From: CAZKCI01 sp964551475
GTDB taxonomy: Bacteria > Auribacterota > Erginobacteria > Erginobacterales > CAZKCI01
Length of the DNA stretch: 14,803 nucleotides
Assembly (NCBI GenBank): GCA_964551475.1
Contig: CAZKCI010000101.1
Span: forward strand, 1 to 14,803
Direction of reading: 5' to 3'
Shown here: piece by piece, positions 7,074 to 13,514 of the stretch
How the letters are laid out: each line of letters begins with the position of its first letter
Position numbering within the stretch: position 1 is the first letter of the stretch
The notes under the pieces: generated by a model
The model's input: the letters and a program-made list of their open reading frames with translations, nothing else
What the model was told of the DNA's origin: nothing
Databases searched by the model: none
Made by a program: the position numbers and the translations under genes

Positions 7074-7571
7074 ATGAAGATCAAGGGAAAGACCTGGAAG
7101 TTCGGGGACAACATCGACACCGACGCCATCGTCGCGGCGAGGTATCTCATCTCCATCGACCCGCAGTTTCTCGGCAGCCACCTGATGGAGGACATCCGCG
7201 CGGGCTTCGTCAAGCTGGTCAAGGCCGGGGACATCCTGGTGGGGGGGAAGAACTTCGGCTGCGGATCGTCGCGCGAGCACGCGCCGCTCGCGGTCAAGGG
7301 GGCGGGCGTCTCGGCGGTGATCGCCGCGAGCTTCGCCCGCATCTTTTATCGGAACGCCTTCAACATGGGTCTGACGATCTTCGTCTCGCCGGAGGCCTCG
7401 GAGAAGATCCGGGAGGGGGACGAGGTGGAGATCGACGCCGGATCGGGAAAGATAAAAAACCTCACCCGGGGAGAGTCCTACCAGGCCGAGGGCGTCCCGC
7501 CGTTCATCCAGGACCTGATCAAGGCGGGGGGGCTGATCAAGTACGTGGTGGGGAAACGCAAGTCGAAGTAA
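7074..7571 (+). CDS. leuD: 3-isopropylmalate dehydratase small subunit
   Basis: A 165-aa small (swivel-domain) subunit that completes the isopropylmalate isomerase with LeuC. Visible are WKFGDNIDTDAIVAARYL (8-25), GKNFGCGSSREHAPLAVK (about 58-75) and the NAFNMGL segment near 114-120. The size matches the short archaeal-type small subunit and pairs well with the short LeuC. The loop after the DTD motif (Tyr24-Leu-Ile-Ser27) is where specificity between isopropylmalate and homoaconitate is thought to be set in archaeal homologues; YLIS alone does not decide it. No strong Shine-Dalgarno sequence is seen before the ATG, because the repeat array fills the gap, so translation may depend on local folding. 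Confidence 0.94.
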   Translation: MKIKGKTWKFGDNIDTDAIVAARYLISIDPQFLGSHLMEDIRAGFVKLVKAGDILVGGKNFGCGSSREHAPLAVKGAGVSAVIAASFARIFYRNAFNMGLTIFVSPEASEKIREGDEVEIDAGSGKIKNLTRGESYQAEGVPPFIQDLIKAGGLIKYVVGKRKSK

Positions 7572-7573
7572 CC

Positions 7574-7599
7574 GTGGGAGCGACATTCCTGTCGCGATC
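7574..7599 (+). repeat. GTGGGAGCGACATTC repeat, copy 1
   Basis: This 26-bp word is the reverse complement of 11038-11063 with one mismatch. It contains a small hairpin, GCGACATTCCTGTCGC. The GTGGGAGCG...CGCGAT pattern resembles REP-type elements known in Pseudomonas and relatives. It starts two bases after the leuD stop codon. Confidence 0.7.
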
Positions 7600-7635
7600 C
7601 CCGTCGGCCAGGCTGCAGATCGGCTCGGTCAGTTG

Positions 7636-7716
7636 AACAGACGATTGAATAGGATGGGATAGGATAAAGATGGCCAGGCCAGATAATCCTATTCAATCCT
7701 ATTCGATCGTCTGTTG
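7636..7716. repeat. CAGACGAT-GAATAGGAT hairpin repeat, copy A
   Basis: Two arms of about 30 bases, 7636-7665 and 7686-7716, are near-complementary and enclose 20 bases. Each arm reads AACAGACGAT followed by two GAATAGGAT-like words. The same family is found at 11906-11935 (single arm) and 12089-12170 (both arms). It lies between leuD and the nitroreductase gene and would make a long stem in the transcript. Confidence 0.88.
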
Positions 7717-7771
7717 AAATTTTAGACAGGCGCTGAATGAAAGGCATTTCACCCAAAGGGAGTCGGCAAAT

Positions 7772-8449
7772 ATGAAAACTACTACGAAAGCAGCGGGGAT
7801 AATCGCCGCGGGATTCTTCTTTATTGCTTCGGCTTTTGCCGAAGAAATAAAGAAAATTGAGCTTCCGGCGCCCGACCAGGCCGGGGGGAAGCCGCTGATG
7901 CAGGCGCTGAAGGCGAGGAGAAGCGAACGGGAGTTCGCCCCGGATGCTCTCTCCCCCCAGGTTCTCTCCAACCTCCTCTGGGCGGCGGGGGGCGTCAACC
8001 GTTCGGATTCGGGACGGCGCACCAACCCGACGGCTCACGATGCCCGCGAGATCGAGATCTACGTCGCCCTGGCCGAGGGCCTCTTTTTGTACGATCCGGC
8101 GGCGCACCAGCTCAAGGCGGTTCTGGCCCAGGACATCCGCGGCGCCACGGGGGGACAGCCCTTCGTCGCCGCCGCACCGGTCAACCTCGTCTTCGTGGCG
8201 GATTACGCGAAGATGGAGAGGATGCCGAAGGAGGATCAGGACTTCTACTCGGCCACCGACGCCGGCTTTGTCAGCCAGAACGTCTATCTCTTCTGCGCCT
8301 CCGAGGGGCTGAACACGGTGGTGCGGGGCTGGCTCGAGCGCCCCGCCCTGGCCAAGGCCATGAAGCTCAGGGCGGAGCAGAAGATCGTGCTGGCGCAGAC
8401 GGTGGGGTATCCCAGAAGCCAAAAGGCGGGAGGCGGGAGTCAGAAGTAA
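7772..8449 (+). CDS. Exported nitroreductase-family protein (SagB/ThcOx type)
   Basis: A 225-aa protein with a Sec signal peptide: KTTTK, a hydrophobic stretch, then ASAFA before Glu24, a good signal peptidase I site. The mature part looks like a flavin-dependent nitroreductase of the SagB/thiazoline-oxidase type: ALKARRSEREF (45-55), LSNLLWAAGGVNR (65-77), RRTNPTAHDAREIEIYVA (82-99) and the NTVVRGWLERPAL segment (181-193). An FMN-dependent redox role outside the cytoplasm is likely but the substrate is unknown. AAAGGGAG at 7755-7762 is a clear ribosome-binding site nine bases upstream. Its place between leuD and leuB is unusual and there is no evident link to leucine synthesis. The C-terminal SQKAGGGSQK looks repeat-encoded. 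Confidence 0.82.
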   Translation: MKTTTKAAGIIAAGFFFIASAFAEEIKKIELPAPDQAGGKPLMQALKARRSEREFAPDALSPQVLSNLLWAAGGVNRSDSGRRTNPTAHDAREIEIYVALAEGLFLYDPAAHQLKAVLAQDIRGATGGQPFVAAAPVNLVFVADYAKMERMPKEDQDFYSATDAGFVSQNVYLFCASEGLNTVVRGWLERPALAKAMKLRAEQKIVLAQTVGYPRSQKAGGGSQK

Positions 8450-8457
8450 TTCGATCT

Positions 8458-8562
8458 CAGATTTGAGATTTCAAATTTCAGATCTGATGCCCGTACCATG
8501 GAACCTGAACCCTGACGCCCGAACCCTGAACCCTGGCCCCTGAACCCTGCCCCCTGAACCCC
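8458..8562. repeat. Imperfect palindrome plus CCCTGAA array upstream of leuB
   Basis: The 29 bases at 8458-8486 are an imperfect palindrome of CAGATTTGAGATTTC-type words. From 8501 to 8562 follow variants of GAACCCTGAACCCTG with spacers. This is most of the 168-bp gap between the nitroreductase and leuB genes. It carries no supported open frame and no clear promoter. The leuB ribosome-binding site AAAGGA lies just beyond, at 8604-8609. Confidence 0.8.
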
Positions 8563-8617
8563 TCCCTCCGGCTATTGCATTACGAACAACAAGTAGTTCC
8601 ACGAAAGGAACCAGACC

Positions 8618-9685
8618 ATGGCCAAAAGATACGACATCGCGGTGATCGGCGGAGACGGGACGGGGCCGGAAGTGGTGGCCGAGGGGATCAAGGCGCTTGA
8701 GGCCGTCGGCGATGCCTTCCAGCTCTCCTTCAACTTCACCAAGTTTGACATCGGCGGCGCGCGCTACCTGAAGACCGGCGAGATACTCCCCGATTCGGTG
8801 ATCGAGGAGCTGAAGAAGTTCAAGGCGATCTTCCTGGGCGCGATCGGCCACCCGGACGTGAAGCCGGGGATCCTGGAGAAGGGGATCCTGCTTCGCCTCC
8901 GTTTCGACCTGGAGCAGTACATCAACCTGCGCCCGGTCAAGCTCTATCCCGGCGTCGCCACCCCGCTCAAGGACAAGGGGCCGGCAGACATCGACTTCGT
9001 CGTCATCCGGGAGAACAACGAAGGCCTTTATCTCGGGGCGGGCGGATTTTTTAAGAAGGGGACGGCCCAGGAAGTGGCGATCCAGGAGTCGATCAACACC
9101 CGCTTCGGCGTGGAGCGCTGCCTCCGCTACGCCTTCGACCTCTGCCGGAAACGGAACAAGAAGAAGATGCTCACCCTCTGCGGGAAGACCAACGTCCTCA
9201 CCTTCGCCTTCGACCTCTGGGAGCGGGCCTTCCACGAGGTCGGGAAGAAGGACTATCCCGACCTCAAGCGCGACTATGCCCACGTCGACGCCACCTGCAT
9301 GTGGATGGTGAAGAACCCCGAGTATTTCGACGTCATCGTCACCGACAACATGTTCGGGGACATCATCACGGACCTGGGCGCCATGATCCAGGGCGGGATG
9401 GGGATCGCCGCCGGCGGGAACATCAACCCGACGGGGACCTCGATGTTCGAGCCGATCGGCGGCTCCGCTCCCAAGTACACCGGCACCGGCAAGATCAACC
9501 CCCTGGCCGCGATCGGGGCCGCCCAGATGATGCTCGATTTCCTGGGCGAGTCCGCCGCCGCCGCCCGCCTGGAAGCGGCGATCATCAAGACCTGCGGAAA
9601 GATGAAAAGCATGTCCGCGGGGAAGATGGGGTACACGACGACGCAGGTCGGGGATCTGGTAGCTGAATTTGTTAGAGGAAAATAG
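8618..9685 (+). CDS. leuB: 3-isopropylmalate dehydrogenase (beta-decarboxylating family)
   Basis: A 355-aa member of the isocitrate/isopropylmalate dehydrogenase family, oxidising and decarboxylating 3-isopropylmalate to 2-oxoisocaproate. Visible are IGGDGTGPEVV (10-20), the substrate arginines 95 and 105 (LLRLRFDLEQYINLRP) and 131 (IREN), catalytic Tyr138 and Lys190, and the metal-binding aspartates 225, 248 and 252. The coenzyme loop reads EPIGGSAPKYTGTGKINP (278-295). The usual His of EPVHGSAP is Gly281, and the NAD-selecting Asp-Ile is Lys286-Tyr287, the pair that binds the NADP phosphate in E. coli isocitrate dehydrogenase. Tartrate- or homoisocitrate-type activity cannot be excluded, but adjacent leuCD favours leucine synthesis. 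AAAGGA lies eight bases before the ATG. Confidence 0.9.
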   Translation: MAKRYDIAVIGGDGTGPEVVAEGIKALEAVGDAFQLSFNFTKFDIGGARYLKTGEILPDSVIEELKKFKAIFLGAIGHPDVKPGILEKGILLRLRFDLEQYINLRPVKLYPGVATPLKDKGPADIDFVVIRENNEGLYLGAGGFFKKGTAQEVAIQESINTRFGVERCLRYAFDLCRKRNKKKMLTLCGKTNVLTFAFDLWERAFHEVGKKDYPDLKRDYAHVDATCMWMVKNPEYFDVIVTDNMFGDIITDLGAMIQGGMGIAAGGNINPTGTSMFEPIGGSAPKYTGTGKINPLAAIGAAQMMLDFLGESAAAARLEAAIIKTCGKMKSMSAGKMGYTTTQVGDLVAEFVRGK

Positions 9686-9711
9686 CAGTTTAACGCCTGC
9701 TCAGGATATCG

Positions 9712-9796
9712 GGTTTGCGGTTCAGAGGTTCACGGTTGATGCTTGCCCTCGTTTTTCCCCAACCGTTGAACCTTTGAACCGTGAACCCTTGAACCG
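9712..9796. repeat. Inverted GGTTCA repeat between leuB and asd
   Basis: GCGGTTCAGAGGTTCACGGT near 9717-9736 faces the complementary run AACCGTTGAACC, TTTGAACC, GTGAACC from 9761 to about 9795. The words are the same family as the arrays at 6894-7048. It occupies half of the 164-bp gap and can fold as an imperfect stem with about 20 bases between arms. Confidence 0.75.
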
Positions 9797-9849
9797 ATAG
9801 AGCGGAGAAAGATACTGCACTATTACACCATGCGGTTGGGAGAGAAATA

Positions 9850-10866
9850 ATGACCAGGAGATACAACGTTGTGGTCATCGGCGTCGGGGCCGTCGGCGAG
9901 GAGATGCTCAAGGTCCTGCGCCAGCGCCGCTTCCCGGTGGGGAAGCTCACGGTGCTGGCCCGCTCCGCCCGGGAGATAGAAGTGGACGGGGTGAAATACG
10001 CGGTGAAGGCGGCCGCTCCCGAGGAGTTCGCGGGGGCGCAGTTCGCCTTCTTCGCGGGGACCGAGGGGGAGAAAGGGGCGGCCGTCACCTTCTACCCGGA
10101 AGCGAAGAAGCGGGGGGCGGTCTCCATCGACAACGGGGCGGACTTCCGGATGGATCCCGCCGTCCCCCTGGTCGTCCCCGAGGTCAACCCGGAGGACATC
10201 GCCATGCACCGGGGGATCATCGCCAACCCCAACTGCTCCACCATCCAGATGGTGGTGGCGATGGCGCCCATCCACCGGGCGGCGAAGATCAAGCGCGTCA
10301 TTGTCGCCACCTACCAGGCCGTCTCGGGGACGGGGAGGGAGGCGATCAAGGAGCTCAGGGAGCAGGCCCCGCGCTTTCTCCAAGGCGAGACGGAGTTCGC
10401 CCCCGCGGCCTATCCCTACCGGATCGCCTTCAACCTGATCCCCCAGATCGGGACCTTCGACAAGCTCGACTTCACCACCGAGGAGTGGAAGATGGACCGG
10501 GAGACCAAGAAGATCTTCCACGACGACTCCATTCAAGTCTCCGCCACCACCGTCCGCGTCCCGGTCTTCAACGCCCACTCCGAGGCGGTCTACATCGAGA
10601 CGGAGAAGCCCCTCTCCGTGGAAGAGGCGCGCAAGCTTCTCTCCGGAGCTCCCGGGATCGTCCTGATGGACGATCCGGCGAAAAAGGTCTATCCCATGCC
10701 GCTGAACGCCGACGGCCGGGACGAGGTCTTCGTGGGGAGGATCCGCAAGGACCCCTACGCGCCGAACGGCCTCCATCTCTGGGTGGTCGCGGACAACATC
10801 CGCAAGGGGGCCGCCTCCAACGTGGTCCAGATCGCCGAGCGGATGATCGCGGACAAGCTCGTCTGA
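9850..10866 (+). CDS. asd: Aspartate-semialdehyde dehydrogenase
   Basis: A 338-aa cytoplasmic enzyme that reduces aspartyl phosphate to aspartate semialdehyde with NADPH, at the branch to lysine/diaminopimelate, threonine and methionine. The Rossmann loop is VIGVGAVGEEML (9-20). The nucleophile is Cys129 in NPNCSTIQMV, followed by TYQAVSGTGREAI. The catalytic His is probably His243 in VPVFNAHSEAV. Length and motifs match the Gram-positive/archaeal-like class with a catalytic Cys near 128 rather than the 367-aa E. coli form. GGGAG at 9838-9842 is seven bases before the ATG. It is the fifth gene in the block. No other gene of the aspartate family is present in the window. Confidence 0.95.
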   Translation: MTRRYNVVVIGVGAVGEEMLKVLRQRRFPVGKLTVLARSAREIEVDGVKYAVKAAAPEEFAGAQFAFFAGTEGEKGAAVTFYPEAKKRGAVSIDNGADFRMDPAVPLVVPEVNPEDIAMHRGIIANPNCSTIQMVVAMAPIHRAAKIKRVIVATYQAVSGTGREAIKELREQAPRFLQGETEFAPAAYPYRIAFNLIPQIGTFDKLDFTTEEWKMDRETKKIFHDDSIQVSATTVRVPVFNAHSEAVYIETEKPLSVEEARKLLSGAPGIVLMDDPAKKVYPMPLNADGRDEVFVGRIRKDPYAPNGLHLWVVADNIRKGAASNVVQIAERMIADKLV

Positions 10867-11100
10867 TCCCCGCGTTTCTGTCTCGCGCCAAGACGCCACG
10901 GCGCAAAGGGATCGCGGCGGGTCCCGAAGAAGATTTCGGGATGGGGCAGACGCCGCTCCCACAGGCATGACTTGCGAGTGGGCTATCGGTAGCGAGACTG
11001 GGGGAGGGGAATTCTTGCCCCGATCCCGGATGGTCCCGATCGCGACAAGAATGTCGCTCCCACAATGGCTAGAGACGGTTCCCGGTATTTCCCTGATCTC
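10867..11100. other. Intergenic region asd-truA with REP-like words
   Basis: This is 234 bp without a supported gene. It holds GCCAAGACGCCACGGCGCAA near 10888-10907, CGCTCCCACAGGCATGACTT near 10952-10971, and the GTGGGAGCG-type repeat at 11038-11063. No good promoter hexamers were found. An independent truA promoter cannot be ruled out. Confidence 0.5.
11038..11063 (-). repeat. GTGGGAGCGACATTC repeat, copy 2 (inverted)
   Basis: The reverse complement of this 26-bp segment matches 7574-7599 with one difference, so the two copies are inverted relative to each other about 3.4 kb apart, around the nitroreductase-leuB-asd genes. Each has an internal six-base-pair hairpin. Confidence 0.7.
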
Positions 11101-11135
11101 ACTTATCCTGGATCGTAGTATCATCCGGGATAAGT
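11101..11135 (+). promoter_or_regulatory. Hairpin abutting the truA start codon
   Basis: ACTTATCCTGGAT (11101-11113) pairs with ATCCGGGATAAGT (11123-11135) over 13 positions with one T-G wobble, around a nine-base loop. It ends one base before the truA ATG at 11137. The only Shine-Dalgarno-like bases (GGGA, 11127-11130) lie in the right arm and would be hidden. It could limit truA translation or be a protein-binding palindrome. Confidence 0.6.
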
Positions 11136-11136
11136 T

Positions 11137-11871
11137 ATGAGAAAGATCCGGATCACCCTGGAATACGACGGCGCTCGCTACGCGGGCTGGCAGCTGCAGG
11201 ACAACGGCGAGACGGTCCAGGGCAAGCTCGAAGAGGCGCTGAGAAAGCTTCTCCGGGAAAAAATCCGCGTCCACGGCGCCGGGCGGACCGACGCGGGCGC
11301 CCACGCGCTCGGCCAGGTCGCCCATTTCCAGACCTCCCGCGGCCTCCCCCCGAAGAACATCCGCGACGGTGCGAACGCCCATCTCCCGCCGGATATCGCC
11401 GTCCTCTCGGCCGAAGACGCCTCTCCCGATTTCCATGCCCGCTACACCACCCGGGGGAAGGTTTACCGCTACCTTCTTCTCGTCCGTCCCGTCCGTCCCG
11501 CTCTTCTCCGCGACCGCGCCTGGTCCGTCAAGGGGCCGCTGAAACTCGCGGCGATGAAACGCGCGGCCGCCGGCCTCCTCGGACGACACGACTTTTCCGC
11601 TTTCACCGCCGCCGGGACCTTGGTCCGGGAGAAGACACGGACGCTGAAACGGATCGCGATCTCGCGGAAGGGAGATCGGCTGGAGTTCGAATTCGAGGCC
11701 GACGGCTTTCTCTACAAGATGGTGAGGAACATCGTGGGAACGCTGGTCCTGGTGGGTCAGGGGAAGATGGCTCCCGCCGATGTCGCAGCTATCTTGGAAT
11801 CGCGGGATCGGACGCGCGCCGGACCCACCGCCCCGGCGAAGGGGCTCTATCTGGTGAAGGTGATCTACTGA
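11137..11871 (+). CDS. truA: tRNA pseudouridine(38-40) synthase TruA
   Basis: A 244-aa enzyme that converts uridines 38-40 of the tRNA anticodon arm to pseudouridine. Visible are RITLEYDGARYAGWQLQ (5-21), the catalytic Asp52 in GAGRTDAGAHALGQVAHF, and FHARYTTRGKVYRY. The C-terminal RHDFSAFTAAG and FLYKMVRNIVGTLVLVGQG complete the family pattern. Length is normal for bacterial TruA. It is the last gene of the biosynthetic block, 270 bp after asd, and its start is preceded by a hairpin rather than an open ribosome-binding site. Linkage to asd and leuB is presumably by cotranscription, since the functions are unrelated. Substrate positions are inferred from the family. Confidence 0.97.
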   Translation: MRKIRITLEYDGARYAGWQLQDNGETVQGKLEEALRKLLREKIRVHGAGRTDAGAHALGQVAHFQTSRGLPPKNIRDGANAHLPPDIAVLSAEDASPDFHARYTTRGKVYRYLLLVRPVRPALLRDRAWSVKGPLKLAAMKRAAAGLLGRHDFSAFTAAGTLVREKTRTLKRIAISRKGDRLEFEFEADGFLYKMVRNIVGTLVLVGQGKMAPADVAAILESRDRTRAGPTAPAKGLYLVKVIY

Positions 11872-11905
11872 GGCGAAAAGACGGGCCGGCTTGGCCAAGG
11901 AATTT

Positions 11906-11935
11906 AACAGACGATCGAATAGGATTGAATAGGAT
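11906..11935 (+). repeat. CAGACGAT-GAATAGGAT repeat, copy B (single arm)
   Basis: A 30-base arm, AACAGACGATCG then two AATAGGAT words, identical over its length to the left arm of copy C (12090-12119). The complementary arm is missing here and a TGTAGGCC-type element follows instead, as if one half had been lost or replaced. Confidence 0.85.
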
Positions 11936-11942
11936 GGGCTCG

Positions 11943-12011
11943 GCCGCCGGTTCGCAGAACCGGCCTACAAATCGTATGCCAGCGCTGTGTAGGCCCGATC
12001 TGTGATCGGGC
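11943..12011. repeat. TGTAGGCC-type hairpin pair, second copy
   Basis: GCCGCCGGTTCGCAGAACCG and the following GCCTACA (11943-11969) form the reverse complement of the first half of the element at 5522-5544, with small changes. TGTAGGCCCGATCTGTGATC plus GGGC (11988-12011) is a second hairpin with the same TGTAGGC opening. The loop and stem sequences vary but the TGTAGGCC ends and pairing are kept. Confidence 0.75.
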
Positions 12012-12088
12012 GTCCCCGCCTGCCCCGGTAACATCCATATTAATATCGAGATCGGGGCCGCGATCCGGGCTGGCCCGGCAAAAAAAAT

Positions 12089-12170
12089 CAACAGACGATC
12101 GAATAGGATTGAATAGGATGGGCCGGGCTGGCCGGCAGTATCCTATTCCATCCTATTCAATCGTCTGTTG
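12089..12170. repeat. CAGACGAT-GAATAGGAT hairpin repeat, copy C
   Basis: Arms 12089-12119 and 12140-12170 are complementary over 31 positions with few mismatches and enclose a 20-base GC-rich loop (GGGCCGGGCTGG-like). Copy A at 7636-7716 has the same arms and also a 20-base loop, so arm length and loop length are both conserved. Confidence 0.9.
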
Positions 12171-12244
12171 AAAATGCCGAGCCTCAGCCGGGATGGCTTG
12201 GATCCCCCGACCGAAGGTCGGGGTCCCACAAAATCAGTAACAGA

Positions 12245-12282
12245 AGAAGTGATCAGTCATCAGTAACTGATCACTTCTTTTT
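12245..12282 (+). terminator. Terminator-like stem-loop after truA
   Basis: AGAAGTGATCAG (12245-12256) pairs perfectly with CTGATCACTTCT (12267-12278) around a ten-base loop and is followed by a short T-run (12278-12282). This fits an intrinsic terminator for plus-strand transcripts. It is built from the GATCAGT repeat family. The repeat continues to about 12298 into the 3' end of the convergent polyferredoxin gene. The stem is AT-rich for a terminator, so strength is uncertain. Confidence 0.55.
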
Positions 12283-13514
12283 CAGTCACTGATCACTGTT
12301 CCCTCCGGCGGCGGATCCGCCGCGAATGTTCCCGCCCCGTCGTTGTAGACCATGATCGCCGCGATGGGATCGGAGCGGCAGTGCCTCTCGCACATCCCGC
12401 AGCCGCGGCAGTAGGCGTCGACGACCACCGGCGAGTCGGTCCCGTTTTCGTTCTTCGCCGTCTTGATCGCGAGGTAAGGGCAGAACTCCTGGCAGACCAG
12501 GCAGTGCTTGTTCCCGCTCCAGGCCAGGCAGCGTTCCTTGGCCACCCGGGCGGCGCCGAGCTTGGCCGTCCTCTTGACGTCGAGCGGCATGGCCCGGATG
12601 GCCTGGGTCGGGCAGCTTTGCCCGCAGCGGTTGCAGAACTCGTCGCACTCGCCGATCCGGGGGACCAGGCGCGGCGCAAATATTCCCTCCCATCCCGCCC
12701 CCGAGAGCGTCGGCTGAAGGGTTTTGGTCAGACAGACGGCCATACAGGCCCCGCAGCGGACACAGCGGTCGGTGAAGTCGTTCTCGGGAAGAGCCCCCGG
12801 CGGGCGGATCAAGCGCGGGTCGATCTTTGCCTTCCTCGCGTTCAGGCCCCGCGCAGCCAATCCCCCGGCAATCCCAGCCCCCAGCAGCAAAAGAAAGTTT
12901 CTCCGCCCGATGTCCGCTTCGCGGTCGTTCCGCTTCCCTCCCAGCTTCAGACGGATGACCCAATCAAAGAACGCACCCAGCGGGCAGAGCTTGAAGCACC
13001 AGAACCGCTTGCGCCAGAGACTCAAGGCGATGACGGCGATCAGTGGGAGGACGAAGATCCAGGCCCGGGCGAGGCTCATCCCCAGGGCGCTCGCCGCGCG
13101 GTTCGCGATCACCAGGGGATCGAAGAAGACGAGGAGATTGAGGCCCACAAGGGCGAAACCGAGGAGGACGACAAAGATGGCCCTGTTGTGATCCCCCAAC
13201 CGCGCGCGTCCGCGGGAGGGGAGGAGGTCCTGAAGAAGTCCCACCGGGCAGATGTGCCAGCAGAAGAAGCGGCCACGGAAGAAGGCGAGCGCGATCAGGG
13301 GAAAGGAGAGGAGGAGGAACCAGAGGAGGGAGTGGCGGACGGTGGAGAGGAGAACGGCGGGGCTCAGGTTCTGGAGGAGGGCGGGGAGGATCGCCGCCCG
13401 GAACATCAGGGAGAAAGCGCCAGCCCAGGCCGCGATGACGAGGACTTTCCTGAAGACTGCGAAGGCCCGGCTTTGGCGCGCTGATGATGTCCACGAATTG
13501 ACACGAATTTTCAC
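12282..13514 (-). CDS. NapH/NapG-like membrane polyferredoxin
   Basis: Predicted 410-aa membrane iron-sulfur protein. Residues about 22-190 hold four or so membrane helices with two CxxxCP motifs (CWHICP 85-90, CFKLCP 173-178), as in NapH/MauN. A twin-arginine-like segment, IGRRNFLLLLGAGIAGG (202-218), follows. The NapG-like ferredoxin part has four Cys groups: 251/254/257/261, 290/294/297/301, 329/338/341/345 and 369/372/375/379, enough for four [4Fe-4S] clusters. It looks like a NapH-NapG fusion moving electrons between quinol and an exported partner. The start (GTG 13514) and the first residues, KIRVNSW, lie in AATTCGTG repeat DNA with no ribosome-binding site. The next in-frame Met is only at 37, inside the first helix. 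The end (VISD, TGA) lies in the GATCAGT repeat. It follows the DUF362 gene by 69 bp. Confidence 0.82.
   Translation of the reverse strand: MKIRVNSWTSSARQSRAFAVFRKVLVIAAWAGAFSLMFRAAILPALLQNLSPAVLLSTVRHSLLWFLLLSFPLIALAFFRGRFFCWHICPVGLLQDLLPSRGRARLGDHNRAIFVVLLGFALVGLNLLVFFDPLVIANRAASALGMSLARAWIFVLPLIAVIALSLWRKRFWCFKLCPLGAFFDWVIRLKLGGKRNDREADIGRRNFLLLLGAGIAGGLAARGLNARKAKIDPRLIRPPGALPENDFTDRCVRCGACMAVCLTKTLQPTLSGAGWEGIFAPRLVPRIGECDEFCNRCGQSCPTQAIRAMPLDVKRTAKLGAARVAKERCLAWSGNKHCLVCQEFCPYLAIKTAKNENGTDSPVVVDAYCRGCGMCERHCRSDPIAAIMVYNDGAGTFAADPPPEGTVISD

Larger units (their letters stand above)
11872..12281. other. 410-bp gene-free gap of stacked hairpin repeats
   Basis: No credible coding region was found on either strand between truA and the convergent polyferredoxin gene. 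In order it holds a single CAGACGAT-GAATAGGAT arm (11906-11935), two TGTAGGCC-type hairpins (11943-12011), an unassigned AT-richer stretch (about 12030-12055), and a complete CAGACGAT hairpin (12089-12170). A perfect eight-base-pair stem with a GAA loop follows (CCCCGACC 12205-12212 with GGTCGGGG 12216-12223), then a terminator-like stem from 12245. Confidence 0.8.

Noticed and set aside
6930..7586. Minus-strand frame with five VHGSA pentapeptides
   Set aside because: The pentapeptide is a by-product of the 15-bp tandem repeat being a multiple of three; the rest is antisense to leuD.
9823..11898. Long open frame (691 codons) antisense to asd and truA
   Set aside because: It spans two well-conserved genes and the repeat-filled gap between them, and its composition is arginine- and glycine-rich without recognisable motifs.
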